64,000 nt of DNA from Kineosporiaceae bacterium. Lineage in GTDB: Bacteria; Actinomycetota; Actinomycetes; Actinomycetales; Kineosporiaceae. The notes beneath the pieces were generated by a model. The model searched no databases, was not told the origin of the DNA, and was given only the letters and a program-made list of their open reading frames with translations. Shown piece by piece: positions 1 to 9,091 of this stretch. The stretch is taken from positions 36,549 to 100,548 of the forward strand of contig JAEUJN010000017.1 in the NCBI GenBank assembly GCA_016794595.1, written 5' to 3'. The translations under genes and the position numbers were made by a program. The number at the start of each line of letters is the position of its first letter. Position 1 is the first letter of the stretch.

Positions 1-127
1 AACCCACCGAGCCGTGCCCGCGATCGTCCCTGAGCGATCGCGCGGCCCGTGCCTCCCGACCCCTGACCGACTGCTCCGGCCGGGTTGATCCCGGACACCG
101 GTCGTCGGCGGAAAGGACGACACGTCC

Positions 128-550
128 ATGGCCACTCTCGATGATGCGAACCGGCCGGTGCTCCAGCGCGCCCACACGGACATGGTCCGAGCCCGTCACC
201 GGCTCGTCATTCCCATGGTCGTCGGCACCCTGGCCTTCTTCTTCCTGCAGCAGGTGCTGACGAACTTCACCTCCGTGCTGGACGGCCTGGTCTTCGACGG
301 CATGACCTGGGCCTACGTCTATGCCTTCGCCCAGTTCTTCTTCGTCGTCATCCTGACGACGATCTACCGCCGCCGCATGCAGCAACTCGAGGCCCAGTTC
401 CCGAGTGCGGCAGTCGCGGGGGCGGCCGCCGCGGCCCACTACGACGACTGGACGACCATGGAGACCCACCAGACGGCCGCCGAGGGTGATGGCGACGAGC
501 AGTTCGAGCATGTGCAGGGCACCCGGCTGGACGAGGAGGACGGGCGATGA
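128..550 (+). CDS. DUF485 family small membrane protein
   Basis: A 140-residue protein with two hydrophobic segments, at about residues 27-47 and 58-80, followed by a charged, Ala/Glu/Asp-rich cytoplasmic tail. This is the layout of the DUF485 (YjcH-like) membrane proteins that are regularly encoded just before ActP-type acetate symporters. The ATG is preceded by an AAAGG ribosome site at 112-116. Its stop overlaps the start of the symporter (ATGA), so the two are translationally coupled. The tail after residue 90 is longer than the DUF485 core and of low complexity. The precise role is not known; a partner or regulator of the symporter is the usual inference. Upstream, positions 23-44 hold an inverted repeat built from GCGATCG and CGATCGC, which could be an operator or the terminator of a preceding gene. 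Confidence 0.85.
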   Translation: MATLDDANRPVLQRAHTDMVRARHRLVIPMVVGTLAFFFLQQVLTNFTSVLDGLVFDGMTWAYVYAFAQFFFVVILTTIYRRRMQQLEAQFPSAAVAGAAAAAHYDDWTTMETHQTAAEGDGDEQFEHVQGTRLDEEDGR

Positions 551-2103
551 ACACCGAGTCCGCGGTCCTCTTCCTGGCCCTGGTCGCTGTCACCCTGTAC
601 ATCACCTACTGGGCCGGCAAGCGCAACAAGAGCGTCGAGACCCACCTGGTGGCCAAGGGTGCCATCGCCGGCCGGCAGAACGGCGTCGCGATCGCCGGTG
701 ACTTCATCTCGGCCGCAACGTTCCTGGGCACCACCGGCGCGATCGCGCTCGGCGGGTTCAACGGCTTCTATCTCGCGGTGTACATCCCGATCTCCTACCT
801 GCTCTGCCTCCTGCTGGTGGCCGAGCCACTGCGCAACCTGGGCCACTTCACCCTGGGCGACGTGCTCGCGTCCCGCTTCCACGGGGACGGCGTGCGCGCC
901 GCGATCGCCACCGCCTCGGTCGTGGTCTCGCTGCTGTACATCGTCGCCCAGTTCGTGGGTGCGGCGTTGCTGGTGCAGCTGCTGTTCGGGGTGAAGTACT
1001 GGCAGGCGGCAGGAGCCATCGGCCTGCTCACCCTGATCTACACCTTGTTCGGCGGCATGATCGCCACCACCTACATCCAGATCGTCAAGACGGCGATCCT
1101 GCTGTTCTGCGGTGCTCTGCTGCTGGTGCTGGTGCTGGCGAAGTTCGGCTGGAACCCGCTCACGATCTTCCAGGAGGCGGGCGAGGCCACCAAGGACGCC
1201 GCGCTGAAGCCGGTCCGCAAGGGAACGGCCGCCCAGTGGGAGCAGTTCTCGCTGATCTTCGGCGTCACCCTCGGCGTCCTGGGTCTGCCCCACGTCATGA
1301 TCCGGTTCCTCACCGTGCGGGACGGTGCGGCGGCTCGCACCTCGGCGGTCACCGCAATCTGGATCTTCGCGGTCTTCCTGATCACCCTGCCGTTCGTCTC
1401 CTACGGCGCCATGCTGCTGGTGGGCAAGGAGGCGATCGTCAAGGCGAGCAAGGGTGGCAACCTGGCCATGCCGCAGCTGGCCGAGACGCTGGGTGGTGAC
1501 CTGTTGCTGGCGTTCGTCTCCGCGGTGGCCTTCGCGACCATCCTGGCGGCGCTGTCCGGCCTGGTGATCGCGACCACCGGTGCGGTCTCGCACGACATCT
1601 ACGGCAAGCTGCTGCGCAAGGGCCACGTGGACCACACCAGGCAGCTGACCGTGGCCAGGGCGACGACCGTGATCAGCGTGGCGATCTCGATGCTGATCGC
1701 GCTCGCCGCGCAGAAGCAGAACGTGGCCTTCCTGGCCACGCTCGCGATCGCGGTGGCGGCGAGCGCAAACTTGCCGGCGCTGCTGTTCACCATCTACTGG
1801 CGCAAGGCGACCGCGGCCGGGATCACCGCGGGCATGGTGGCGGGGCTGGTCACCGCGGTGGTGATCATCCTGCTCAGCCCGACGTTCCACGGCTCGGCCG
1901 AGGGGGCACTGCTGCCGATCAGCAGTCCGGGCATCATCTCGGTGCCGGTCGGTTTCCTGGTGATGTACCTGGTCTCGCTGGCCACTCAGCCCAAGGGTGA
2001 GGCGCTGGCCGCCGCGAACAGGCTCTTCGACCGGATCCAGGTGCAGGCGGTCACCGGGATCGACCCGGCCAAGACCGTGGACCTGGCCGGGCAAGGGCGC
2101 TAG
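547..2103 (+). CDS. actP: ActP-like cation/acetate symporter (SSS family)
   Basis: A 518-residue sodium:solute symporter with about 13 hydrophobic segments. It has the family's early pattern of an extended first helix, a GDFISAATFLG segment near residue 55 (typical of ActP and MctC-type monocarboxylate carriers) and a conserved block before the central helices. It likely imports acetate or other short monocarboxylates with a cation across the plasma membrane. Coupling to the upstream DUF485 gene by a 4-base overlap supports the ActP assignment over proline or glucose symporters of the same superfamily. The substrate could still be pyruvate or propionate. Together with the PHA genes 2.5 kb downstream it offers a carbon supply route, but they are not co-transcribed by any evidence seen here. 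Confidence 0.88.
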   Translation: MNTESAVLFLALVAVTLYITYWAGKRNKSVETHLVAKGAIAGRQNGVAIAGDFISAATFLGTTGAIALGGFNGFYLAVYIPISYLLCLLLVAEPLRNLGHFTLGDVLASRFHGDGVRAAIATASVVVSLLYIVAQFVGAALLVQLLFGVKYWQAAGAIGLLTLIYTLFGGMIATTYIQIVKTAILLFCGALLLVLVLAKFGWNPLTIFQEAGEATKDAALKPVRKGTAAQWEQFSLIFGVTLGVLGLPHVMIRFLTVRDGAAARTSAVTAIWIFAVFLITLPFVSYGAMLLVGKEAIVKASKGGNLAMPQLAETLGGDLLLAFVSAVAFATILAALSGLVIATTGAVSHDIYGKLLRKGHVDHTRQLTVARATTVISVAISMLIALAAQKQNVAFLATLAIAVAASANLPALLFTIYWRKATAAGITAGMVAGLVTAVVIILLSPTFHGSAEGALLPISSPGIISVPVGFLVMYLVSLATQPKGEALAAANRLFDRIQVQAVTGIDPAKTVDLAGQGR

Positions 2104-2145
2104 GCGATCGTCTGACCCGGGGCCTGACCCGGGGGAGGGGCAGAC

Positions 2146-2186
2146 GGCGTCCGGTTCTGGCCTGCGCTCGGCCTGAACCGGACGCC
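2146..2186 (+). terminator. Hairpin after actP
   Basis: Two 17-base arms (2146-2162 and 2170-2186) pair at 16 of 17 positions around a 7-base loop. It lies 43 bases after the actP stop. There is no T-tract, as is common for actinomycete terminators. It ends 38 bases before the GTG of the MFS gene, so it probably separates the two transcription units. Confidence 0.7.
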
Positions 2187-2224
2187 GCACTGTCCGTGGG
2201 CAGCGACCCAGCCGGAGGAGCCTC

Positions 2225-3517
2225 GTGAGATCCCCACCAACCCCACCCGACGTCGTCCGCGTCCCGACCGCCGTGGGCTGGCTGTCAGCGCGCGTGCACT
2301 ACGCCTGGGTGATCGCGGTTCTGGGGCTGGCCACGGTGTTCGCCTGCCTGGGGATCGCCCGGTTCTCACTCGGCATGCTGCTGCCCTCGATGCGTGCTGA
2401 CCTCGGGCTGGCGTACACCGTGCTCGGCTGGATCAGCACGGCGAACTTCGTCGGATACCTGACGGGAGCCGTCGGCGCGGGCCCGGTTGTGGCCCGGATC
2501 GGTGCCCGCACCACGGTTCTCGCTGCCCTGGTGACGATCGCGGTCAGTCTGGGGGTGGTGGCCGTGGCCGGCGGGGCCTCGGTGATCCTGCCTGCCTACC
2601 TGATCACCGGTGTCGGCAGCGGAATGGCCAACGTCGCCGTGATGGGCCTGGTGCCCCACTGGTTCCACCGGACGACCCGGGGCCGGGCCTCGGGGATCAT
2701 GGTCATCGGCAGCGGGTTCGCCCTGATGGGCAGCGGGGTGCTGGTTCCCGAGATCACTGCCCGGTGGGGTCCTCCCGGATGGCGCCTCGGCTGGGCGATC
2801 CTGGCGGCGGTGGTGCTCGCCGTCGCCGTCCTCGAGGGTCTGTTCCTGCGCAATCGCCCTGCTGAGCTGGGCCTGGCGCCGTACGGCGAGCAGTCCCCGG
2901 CGGTGCGGATGTCCGGAGCTGGCGAGCGGGCCTCGGGCCGTTCGCCGGCCGGTCCGGCTCGCGTCCTGGCTCACCTCGGCGCGCTCTACCTCGTGTTCGG
3001 GTTCACCTACGTCGTCTATGTGACCTTCATTGTCGAGACGCTGGTGCAGCGCGGCTTCAGCGAGCGCGCTGCGGGGTGGTTCTGGTTCGCGGTCGGGGCG
3101 CTCAGCATCCTGTCGGGGCCGGTCTTCGGGGCGTTGTCCGACCGCGCCGGACGACGGGTCGGGCTGGCGGCGGTGTTCGCCCTGCACGGCACGTCCTACC
3201 TGTTGATCGGGCTGGCGCTCGATCCGGTGGGCGCGATCCTGGCATCGGTGCTGCTCTTCGGCGTCAGTGCCTGGAGCATCCCGGGCATCATGGGAGCAGC
3301 GGTCGGCGACTACCTGGGGCCGGTCCAGGCCGTGACCGCCTTCGGCCGCCTCACCGTTGCCTTCGGCGCCGGACAGGCGCTCGGCCCCGTCGTGGCCGGG
3401 GCGATGGCCGAGGCCAGCGGGGGGTTCTCGTCGGCGTTCCTGCTCACGGCCGGCCTCGCTGCCGGTGCCGCCCTGGTGTCATTGGCCCTGCGCCCGCCCG
3501 CCGAGCGGGACGGCTGA
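2225..3517 (+). CDS. MFS transporter
   Basis: A 430-residue major facilitator with 12 predicted membrane segments and a loop of about 40 residues between segments 6 and 7. It has an ARFSLGMLLPSMRADL-type first helix and a Gly-rich fifth helix with the IMVIGSGFALMGSG pattern, resembling the YbfB/CynX-like branch of MFS carriers. It starts at a GTG with a GGAGGAG ribosome site directly upstream (about 2214-2220). The substrate cannot be read from the sequence. It converges on the depolymerase gene with only 36 bases between the stops. Confidence 0.8.
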   Translation: MRSPPTPPDVVRVPTAVGWLSARVHYAWVIAVLGLATVFACLGIARFSLGMLLPSMRADLGLAYTVLGWISTANFVGYLTGAVGAGPVVARIGARTTVLAALVTIAVSLGVVAVAGGASVILPAYLITGVGSGMANVAVMGLVPHWFHRTTRGRASGIMVIGSGFALMGSGVLVPEITARWGPPGWRLGWAILAAVVLAVAVLEGLFLRNRPAELGLAPYGEQSPAVRMSGAGERASGRSPAGPARVLAHLGALYLVFGFTYVVYVTFIVETLVQRGFSERAAGWFWFAVGALSILSGPVFGALSDRAGRRVGLAAVFALHGTSYLLIGLALDPVGAILASVLLFGVSAWSIPGIMGAAVGDYLGPVQAVTAFGRLTVAFGAGQALGPVVAGAMAEASGGFSSAFLLTAGLAAGAALVSLALRPPAERDG

Positions 3518-3553
3518 ATCCTCCGGGCTGCAGGCCGCGGGACACGCCGCTGC

Positions 3554-4444
3554 TCAGCCCGGCCGGCGCAGACCGCGGCGCCATCCCGCAGGAGCCGCAG
3601 GGCGTTCGTCATCCTCACCGCGAAGGAACCGAGTGACCACCGGGCCGACGCGCTCGGGACTGTCCAGCAGCGCCATGTGGCCACCCCCTTCGACGACGTG
3701 CAGCCGGGCCTTGGGGATGAGGGCCTTCATCACCTTGTGGTTGACCAGAGGGGTGACCGGGTCGTCGTCGCCGGCAACGATCAGCGTCGGCTGCCGGATC
3801 GCCCACAGCCACGGCAGGCTCGACCATCCCCAGAGCGGGACCATCCGGAACACTGCGTGACGCATGCTCGGGGGGCGGCTCACGTGCAGCTGCGCCATGA
3901 GTTCGGGCTCCTCGCGCAGCCGTCCGCCGAACATGTCACCGGCGACCCGCTCCATGCGCGGTGAGCGATAGCTGGACGGCTGGATGAAGTGATAGAAGGC
4001 CTTGAGGTTGCCCGGAACGGCTCCTCCCCCGTAGGAGGTGGAGACCAGCACGAGCCGGTCCACGTGCCGGGGGTGCATGAACGCCATCTGCTGGGCGACG
4101 GCCCCGCCGAAGGAAGCGCCCAGGACGTGGGCCTTCTGGATTCCCATCAGATCGAGCACCATGGTGCCGAGTTCGGCCAGGGTGAACATGTTCATCGGTA
4201 CCCGGGGCAACTGCGACTTGCCGATGCCCGGCGGGTCGAAGGCGATGGTCCGGAAGCCCTTCAAGTAGGGCAGCAGGGTCTCCCAGAGGTCGACCTCACC
4301 GAAGATGCCCGAGTAGAGCAGCAGGGGCGGGCCCTCGCCCCAGACCTGGACGTGCAGGTTCAGGCCGCGCAGGTGGATCTGCTGGTGGGTGACCTCGGCC
4401 TTCGAGATCCCCGACAGCAGGCTCATGATGTCATCCGAGGACAT
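3554..4444 (-). CDS. phaZ: Intracellular PHA depolymerase-type alpha/beta hydrolase
   Basis: A 296-residue alpha/beta hydrolase. It has an oxyanion region near residue 40, a nucleophile elbow G-A-S-F-G-G near residue 110, an acid in the V-A-G-D-D-D-P block and a histidine in the E-G-G-G-H-M block near the C-terminus. Large parts, including the G-W-S-S-L-P-W-L segment before the acid residue, follow the medium-chain-length PHA depolymerase PhaZ of pseudomonads, although the overall family also contains generic hydrolases. PhaZ hydrolyses stored polyester granules to hydroxyacids. The ATG at 4444 is chosen because a GAAGGAG site lies 8 bases upstream; the in-frame GTG at 4450 is too close to that site. 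It is divergent from the acyl-CoA synthetase/phaC run, which supports a role in PHA turnover. Confidence 0.72.
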   Translation of the reverse strand: MSSDDIMSLLSGISKAEVTHQQIHLRGLNLHVQVWGEGPPLLLYSGIFGEVDLWETLLPYLKGFRTIAFDPPGIGKSQLPRVPMNMFTLAELGTMVLDLMGIQKAHVLGASFGGAVAQQMAFMHPRHVDRLVLVSTSYGGGAVPGNLKAFYHFIQPSSYRSPRMERVAGDMFGGRLREEPELMAQLHVSRPPSMRHAVFRMVPLWGWSSLPWLWAIRQPTLIVAGDDDPVTPLVNHKVMKALIPKARLHVVEGGGHMALLDSPERVGPVVTRFLRGEDDERPAAPAGWRRGLRRPG

Positions 4445-4464
4445 GTCCACAGCTCCTTCACCGA

Positions 4465-4511
4465 TTGTCGCAAATCGGTGCCACGGGTCTATACAGCCGA
4501 ACGAACGGTCG
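4465..4511. promoter_or_regulatory. Divergent promoter/operator between phaZ and the PHA genes
   Basis: The 236 bases between phaZ and the first synthetase hold no gene. At 4498-4511 lies a semi-palindrome (CGAACGAACGGTCG) that fits the pattern CNAACGNNCGTTNG at all but one fixed position. That is the kind of operator used by TetR-type regulators of acyl-CoA or phenylacetate metabolism. On the plus strand TATACA at 4490-4495 with TTGTCG at 4465-4470 could be a weak promoter (19-base spacing). On the minus strand TATAGA (4488-4493) could serve phaZ. A repressor bound at the operator would touch both. No regulator gene is present in the window. Confidence 0.4.
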
Positions 4512-4680
4512 GTTACATTCTGCTCCCAGGGTGGTTGTGCGGCAAGGCATCAGCGCCCTCGGTTCGCTCACAGCGACCAAGGGTCTGCGGTCCGACACGA
4601 TGCGTCCGTACGCCGTCCACGGTGGCACGTCACCAGGCTCTTCAGCAGGCCCGGCTCATCGACCCACGGAGGCGCACCGC

Positions 4681-6195
4681 ATGTACACGTTTGCCGCTCC
4701 TCTCGACCGTGCCGAACGCCTGAATCCCACCGGTCGCGCCCTGGTCTTCGAGGGCCTCGAGCGCACCTACGCCGAGCTCGCCGGGCGCTGTCGCCGGCTC
4801 GGCGGCGCGCTGCGCGCGCTGGGGTTGGACAAGGGCGATCGCGTGGGCATGGTCGGGCCGAATTCCGACCGGTACCTCGAGCTGTACCTGGGGGTGCCGT
4901 CCGCCGGCTTCGTGTTCGTCCCGGTGAACTCGCGTCTGGCGCCGGCGGAGATCACCGCGGTGCTGGCGGACGCCGGCGTCCGGGTGATGTTCATGGACGG
5001 CGACTTCCCGGTGCCCGAGTGCGTCGAGCGGGTGATCCGGATCCCCGAGGAGTACGAGGAGTTCCTGGCCACGGGCGAGGAGATCGAACTGGGGGAGGGG
5101 GTGGTCGAGGACGACCTGGCCGCGCTGTTCTACACCTCCGGGACCACCGGCCTGCCCAAGGGGGCGATGCACACCCATCGCAGCCTGATCTCCAGTGGCC
5201 TGCACCTGATGGCCACCTGGCCGTTCGACGTCCAGACCCGGTGGATGATCGCCTCACCGCTGTTCCACACCGGGGGAACCCTGGCCGTCTTCTCCACCCT
5301 CTGGCACGGCGGGCAGCACGTACTCATGCCCAGCTTCGACGCCCGCAAGGCCGTCCAGCTGATCCAGGACGAGAAGGTCACCCACACCCTGCTGGTGCCC
5401 ACCATGCTGGCCGCGGCCACCAAGGAACAGCTCGCCAACCCCCGCGACGTCAGCTCGCTGCGCTATCTCAGCCACGGTGCCTCGCCGATCTCGGCCGAGA
5501 CCCTCCACCGGGCTCGCCAGGCATTCCCGGACGCCGAGCTGATGCACATCTACGGCACCACCGAGACCACGCCGATCACGACCCTGCTCACCCACGAGGA
5601 GCGGCTGCTGGACACCCACCTGGTGGGCACCTGCGGCCAACCGGCAGTCGGCGTCCAGGTACGGGTGTTCGACACCGTGACCGGCAAGGAGTGCCAGCCC
5701 TCCGATGTCGGCGAGTTGATGGTGCGCAGTTCCAGTGTGATGCAGGGGTACTGGAACAAGCCGGCGGAGACCGATCACGCCTTCCTCGACGGCTGGTACC
5801 GCACCGGAGACCTGGGGTACCGCGACGAGGCGGCCAACATCTTCCTGGTCGACCGGGCCAAGGACATGATCGTCACCGGGGGCGAGAACGTTTACTCGGT
5901 CGAGGTGGAGAACGCCCTGGCCTCCCACGCCGCCGTGGACGAGGTGGCCGTGTTCGGCATCCCGGACGCCAAGTGGGGCGAGGCCGTCCACGCCGTGGTC
6001 GTGCTGTCGCAGGAGGGCATCACGCCCGAGGAGCTCATCGAGCACTGCCGCGCGCGAATCGCCGGGTTCAAGGTGCCCAAGTCGATCGATGTCCGCCAGG
6101 CGGCGCTGCCGAAGTCGGCGGCCGGGAAGATCCTCAAACGTGATCTGCGCGAGCCCTTCTGGGCGGGCCAAGCGGTCCAGGTGTCGGGGAGTTGA
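4681..6195 (+). CDS. Acyl-CoA synthetase (AMP-forming)
   Basis: A 504-residue adenylate-forming ligase. The P-loop motif TSGTTGLPKG lies near residue 153, the A5-type motif YGTTETTP near residue 289, the TGD motif near residue 372 and the C-terminal A10 lysine in the PKSAAGKILK segment. It activates a fatty or other carboxylic acid to its CoA thioester with ATP. The frame is open upstream to 4465, but the ATG at 4681 has a GGAGG site at about 4668-4672 and matches the family's N-terminus. It is the first gene of the PHA run, and its stop is 2 bases before the next start. Chain-length preference cannot be read from the sequence. Confidence 0.88.
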   Translation: MYTFAAPLDRAERLNPTGRALVFEGLERTYAELAGRCRRLGGALRALGLDKGDRVGMVGPNSDRYLELYLGVPSAGFVFVPVNSRLAPAEITAVLADAGVRVMFMDGDFPVPECVERVIRIPEEYEEFLATGEEIELGEGVVEDDLAALFYTSGTTGLPKGAMHTHRSLISSGLHLMATWPFDVQTRWMIASPLFHTGGTLAVFSTLWHGGQHVLMPSFDARKAVQLIQDEKVTHTLLVPTMLAAATKEQLANPRDVSSLRYLSHGASPISAETLHRARQAFPDAELMHIYGTTETTPITTLLTHEERLLDTHLVGTCGQPAVGVQVRVFDTVTGKECQPSDVGELMVRSSSVMQGYWNKPAETDHAFLDGWYRTGDLGYRDEAANIFLVDRAKDMIVTGGENVYSVEVENALASHAAVDEVAVFGIPDAKWGEAVHAVVVLSQEGITPEELIEHCRARIAGFKVPKSIDVRQAALPKSAAGKILKRDLREPFWAGQAVQVSGS

Positions 6196-6197
6196 TC

Positions 6198-7829
6198 ATG
6201 CTGAGCACCATGCCGGACTTCCCGTTGACCATCCGGCACATCCTCGAACACGGGCGTGACACCTACCCGGACAGCGTGGTGGTGACCGCCACCCGGGACT
6301 CGGTGCGGTCGATCGACTTCGGGAGCCTGGCGGCACGCGCCGCCCAGTTGGCCAACGGCCTGGCCGGCCTGGGGATCGGCCCCGGCGATCGGGTGGGGAC
6401 CTTCGCCTGGAACGCACAGGAGCACCAGGAGGCCTACCTGGCGGTGCCGTGTTCGGGAGCGGTGCTGCACACGGTCAACATCCGCCTCGACCCGGAGCAC
6501 ATCGCCTACATCATCAACCACGCCGAGGACCGGGCCCTGCTGGTCGACGCCAGCCTGGCCTCGGCCATCGCACCGGCCCTGCCCAAGCTCACCACCGTCG
6601 AGCACCTGATCGTCTTCGGGGACGGCGATCGCGCGGGGTTGCCGGGGGCCATCGAGTACGAGGACCTGATCGACGGCAGGCCCACCACCTTCGACTGGCC
6701 GGACCTGCCCGAGTCGGCAGCAGCCGCGATGTGTTACACCAGCGGGACGACCGGCCCGCCCAAGGGCGTGGTGTACAGCCATCGCTCCACGTTCCTGCAC
6801 AGCATGGGCGTCTCCTCGGGGGAGGCACTGGGGCTGAACCAGCACGACCGCATCCTGCCCGTGGTGCCGATGTTCCACGGCAACGCCTGGGGTCTGCCCT
6901 ACGCCTGCTGGATGGTGGGGGCCGACCTGATCCTCCCCGGTGCCTTCGCGAGCCCGCCCCGGCTGGCCGCGCTGATCGCCGGGGAGAGGGTCACCATGGC
7001 CGCCGCCGTCCCCACGGTGTGGTGGGACATGCTCGGACTGGGACGGGACGCGCTCGAGCTGTCCTCCCTGCGCATGATCATGTGTGGTGGCGCGGCGGTG
7101 CCCCGGGCGTTGATCGAGGCCTACCAGGAGGAACTCGGCGTCCGGCTGGTGCAGGGCTGGGGGCTCACCGAGACCAGTCCGGTCGCCTCGCTGGCCTTCG
7201 CGCCCAAGAACGTCCCCTCGGACCGGGCGATGGACCTGCGGGCGACTGCCGGCCAGGTGCTCGGCGGGGTCGAGGTGCGCATCACCGGTCCGGACGGCGA
7301 GGTGCTGCCCCGCGACGGGGCGGCGGTCGGCGAGATCGAGGTCCGAGGGCCCTGGGTGACCCAGGCCTACTACCTGGACCCGACGCCGGACAAGTTCCAC
7401 GACGGCTGGCTGCGCACCGGGGACGTCGGCTCGATCGACGCCCGGGGATTCGTGCGGATCAGCGACCGGGCCAAGGACGTCGTGAAGTCGGGTGGCGAGT
7501 GGATCTCGTCCCTGGAGCTCGAGGCGGCCTTGCTGGAACACCCCGCCGTCCGCGAGGTCGCGGTGATCGCTGCCCCCGACCAGCGCTGGGGAGAGCGTCC
7601 GCTGGCCTGCGTGGTGACCACCCGGGGAGCCAGCGTCAGCCCCGAGGAACTGCGCGAGTTCCTCACCGGCAAGGTGGCCCGGTGGTGGCTGCCCGAGCAC
7701 TGGACCTTCATCGACGAGGTGCCGCGCACCAGCGTCGGCAAGTACGACAAGAAGCTGCTGCGATCGCGCCTCGCCGACGGCGAGCTCGACGTCCGTGCGG
7801 GAGGGCCGGCACCGGGCCGCGGAGGCTGA
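6198..7829 (+). CDS. Long-chain fatty-acid/acyl-CoA ligase, AlkK-like
   Basis: A 543-residue AMP-forming synthetase with the motifs YTSGTTGPPKG near residue 180, GWGLTETSP near residue 320, RTGD near residue 406 and the catalytic lysine in the TSVGKYDKK tail. The opening MPDFPLTIR followed by an H-I-L-E-H-G stretch is typical of AlkK-like medium/long-chain acyl-CoA ligases, which in pseudomonads feed acyl-CoA into PHA synthesis. Start: ATG at 6198 with GGGGAG six bases upstream; a TTG at 6192 is possible. Two synthetases in tandem with phaC suggest that external fatty acids or hydroxyacids are activated for polymerisation. Confidence 0.85.
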   Translation: MLSTMPDFPLTIRHILEHGRDTYPDSVVVTATRDSVRSIDFGSLAARAAQLANGLAGLGIGPGDRVGTFAWNAQEHQEAYLAVPCSGAVLHTVNIRLDPEHIAYIINHAEDRALLVDASLASAIAPALPKLTTVEHLIVFGDGDRAGLPGAIEYEDLIDGRPTTFDWPDLPESAAAAMCYTSGTTGPPKGVVYSHRSTFLHSMGVSSGEALGLNQHDRILPVVPMFHGNAWGLPYACWMVGADLILPGAFASPPRLAALIAGERVTMAAAVPTVWWDMLGLGRDALELSSLRMIMCGGAAVPRALIEAYQEELGVRLVQGWGLTETSPVASLAFAPKNVPSDRAMDLRATAGQVLGGVEVRITGPDGEVLPRDGAAVGEIEVRGPWVTQAYYLDPTPDKFHDGWLRTGDVGSIDARGFVRISDRAKDVVKSGGEWISSLELEAALLEHPAVREVAVIAAPDQRWGERPLACVVTTRGASVSPEELREFLTGKVARWWLPEHWTFIDEVPRTSVGKYDKKLLRSRLADGELDVRAGGPAPGRGG

Positions 7830-7924
7830 CCACCCCTGACCCCGAAACGTGGAACCACCTGTCACCGAACCGCCGAACGGACGCCGAGGCGTCCGGACCT
7901 ACTCGAACAGACCGGGAGCGCACT

Positions 7925-9091
7925 ATGCCAGAAGCTGTGGTCGTCGCCATTGGCCGGACGCCGATCGGCCGAGCCATGAGGGGTTCGCTGATCGACGAGC
8001 GCCCCGACAACCTCGGCGCGCTGGTCGTCGACGAGGTGCTGGGGCGCGTGCCCCAACTCGACCGCACCACGGTGGACGACGTGATCGCCGGGTGCGCGTT
8101 GCCCGGCGGGGAGCAGGCCCACAACATGGGCCGCATCGTCAGTCTGCTGGCCGGGGTGAACGCGCCGGGGACAACCGTCAACCGGTACTGCTCCTCCTCG
8201 CTGCAGGCCGTCCGGATGGCCTTCCACGCCATCAAGGCCGGCGAGGGTGACGCGTTCGTCTGTGTGGGCATCGAGTCGACCACCCACTCACCGCTCGGTG
8301 TCTACGCCGACCAGCCCGAGACCCAGAACCCCCGCCTGTTCAAGGGCAACCGCGAGGGACTGCCGAACGCCTACATGCCCATGGGCCTGACCGCCGAGCG
8401 GGTGGCCGACGAGCACAACGTCAGCCGCGAGGACATGGACCGGCTCGCCGTCCAGAGCCACTCACGCGCCGTCGCCGCCCAGAAGGCCGGCCACTTCGAG
8501 AACGAGATCATCCCGGTGCCGCTGTCCGGCGGGCGCCTGGCCGACCTCGACGACAGCCCCCGGCCGGAGACCACGATGGAGTCCCTGGCCGGCCTGCGCG
8601 CGGTGTTCCGCCGCGACGGCAAGGTCACTGCCGGCAACTCCTGCCCGCTCAACGACGGTGCCGCAGCAGCGGTGATCATGTCGGACACCCGGGCCGCGGA
8701 ACTCGGCATCACCCCGATCGCCAGGATCATCTCGACGGGGGTCAGCGCGCTCGAGCCGGAGCTCATGGGCCTGGGCCCGATCGACTCCTCGAAGCAGGCG
8801 CTCACCCGGGCCGGGATGAGCATCGACGACGTCGACATCGTCGAGATCAACGAGGCGTTCGCCGCCCAGGTGATCCCCTCGGCGCTCGGCATCGGGGTGG
8901 ACCCGTTCAGCGAGAAGCTCAACCCGCTCGGTGGGGCGATCGCCCTCGGCCACCCGTTCGGCATGACCGGCGTGCGGATCCTGACCACCCTGCTCAACGG
9001 GCTGAAGGTCAAGGACGCCTCCGTCGGCCTGGAGACCATGTGCGTCGGCGGGGGCCAGGGCATGGCGATCGTCGTGGAGCGGATGGCCTGA
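7925..9091 (+). CDS. Thiolase (acetyl-CoA/3-ketoacyl-CoA acyltransferase)
   Basis: A 388-residue thiolase with all three active-site regions: the nucleophilic cysteine in NRYCSSSLQAV (about residue 87), the G-H-P-F-G-M-T-G histidine block and the C-V-G-G-G-Q-G C-terminal cysteine block. The CSSSLQ form and the overall length resemble FadA-type degradative thiolases as much as PhaA, so it may cleave 3-ketoacyl-CoA or condense two acetyl-CoA. GGGAG at 7914-7918 supports the ATG. Its stop overlaps the phaC start by one base (TGATG), which ties it to polymer synthesis. The frame is open far upstream across the preceding synthetase gene; that part is a shadow. Confidence 0.88.
   Translation: MPEAVVVAIGRTPIGRAMRGSLIDERPDNLGALVVDEVLGRVPQLDRTTVDDVIAGCALPGGEQAHNMGRIVSLLAGVNAPGTTVNRYCSSSLQAVRMAFHAIKAGEGDAFVCVGIESTTHSPLGVYADQPETQNPRLFKGNREGLPNAYMPMGLTAERVADEHNVSREDMDRLAVQSHSRAVAAQKAGHFENEIIPVPLSGGRLADLDDSPRPETTMESLAGLRAVFRRDGKVTAGNSCPLNDGAAAAVIMSDTRAAELGITPIARIISTGVSALEPELMGLGPIDSSKQALTRAGMSIDDVDIVEINEAFAAQVIPSALGIGVDPFSEKLNPLGGAIALGHPFGMTGVRILTTLLNGLKVKDASVGLETMCVGGGQGMAIVVERMA

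Noticed and set aside
439..2190. A 583-codon open frame antisense to actP
   Set aside because: Composition is that of a reverse-strand shadow (Arg/Gly/His/Gln-rich, no family pattern); it lies fully under a clear symporter gene.
4465..4680. Upstream in-frame extension of the first acyl-CoA synthetase
   Set aside because: No homology and no ribosome site; it covers the divergent promoter. ATG 4681 has a good site and the family N-terminus.
6449..7924. Long upstream extension of the thiolase frame
   Set aside because: It overlaps the second acyl-CoA synthetase in another frame; the thiolase has its own ribosome site and start at 7925.
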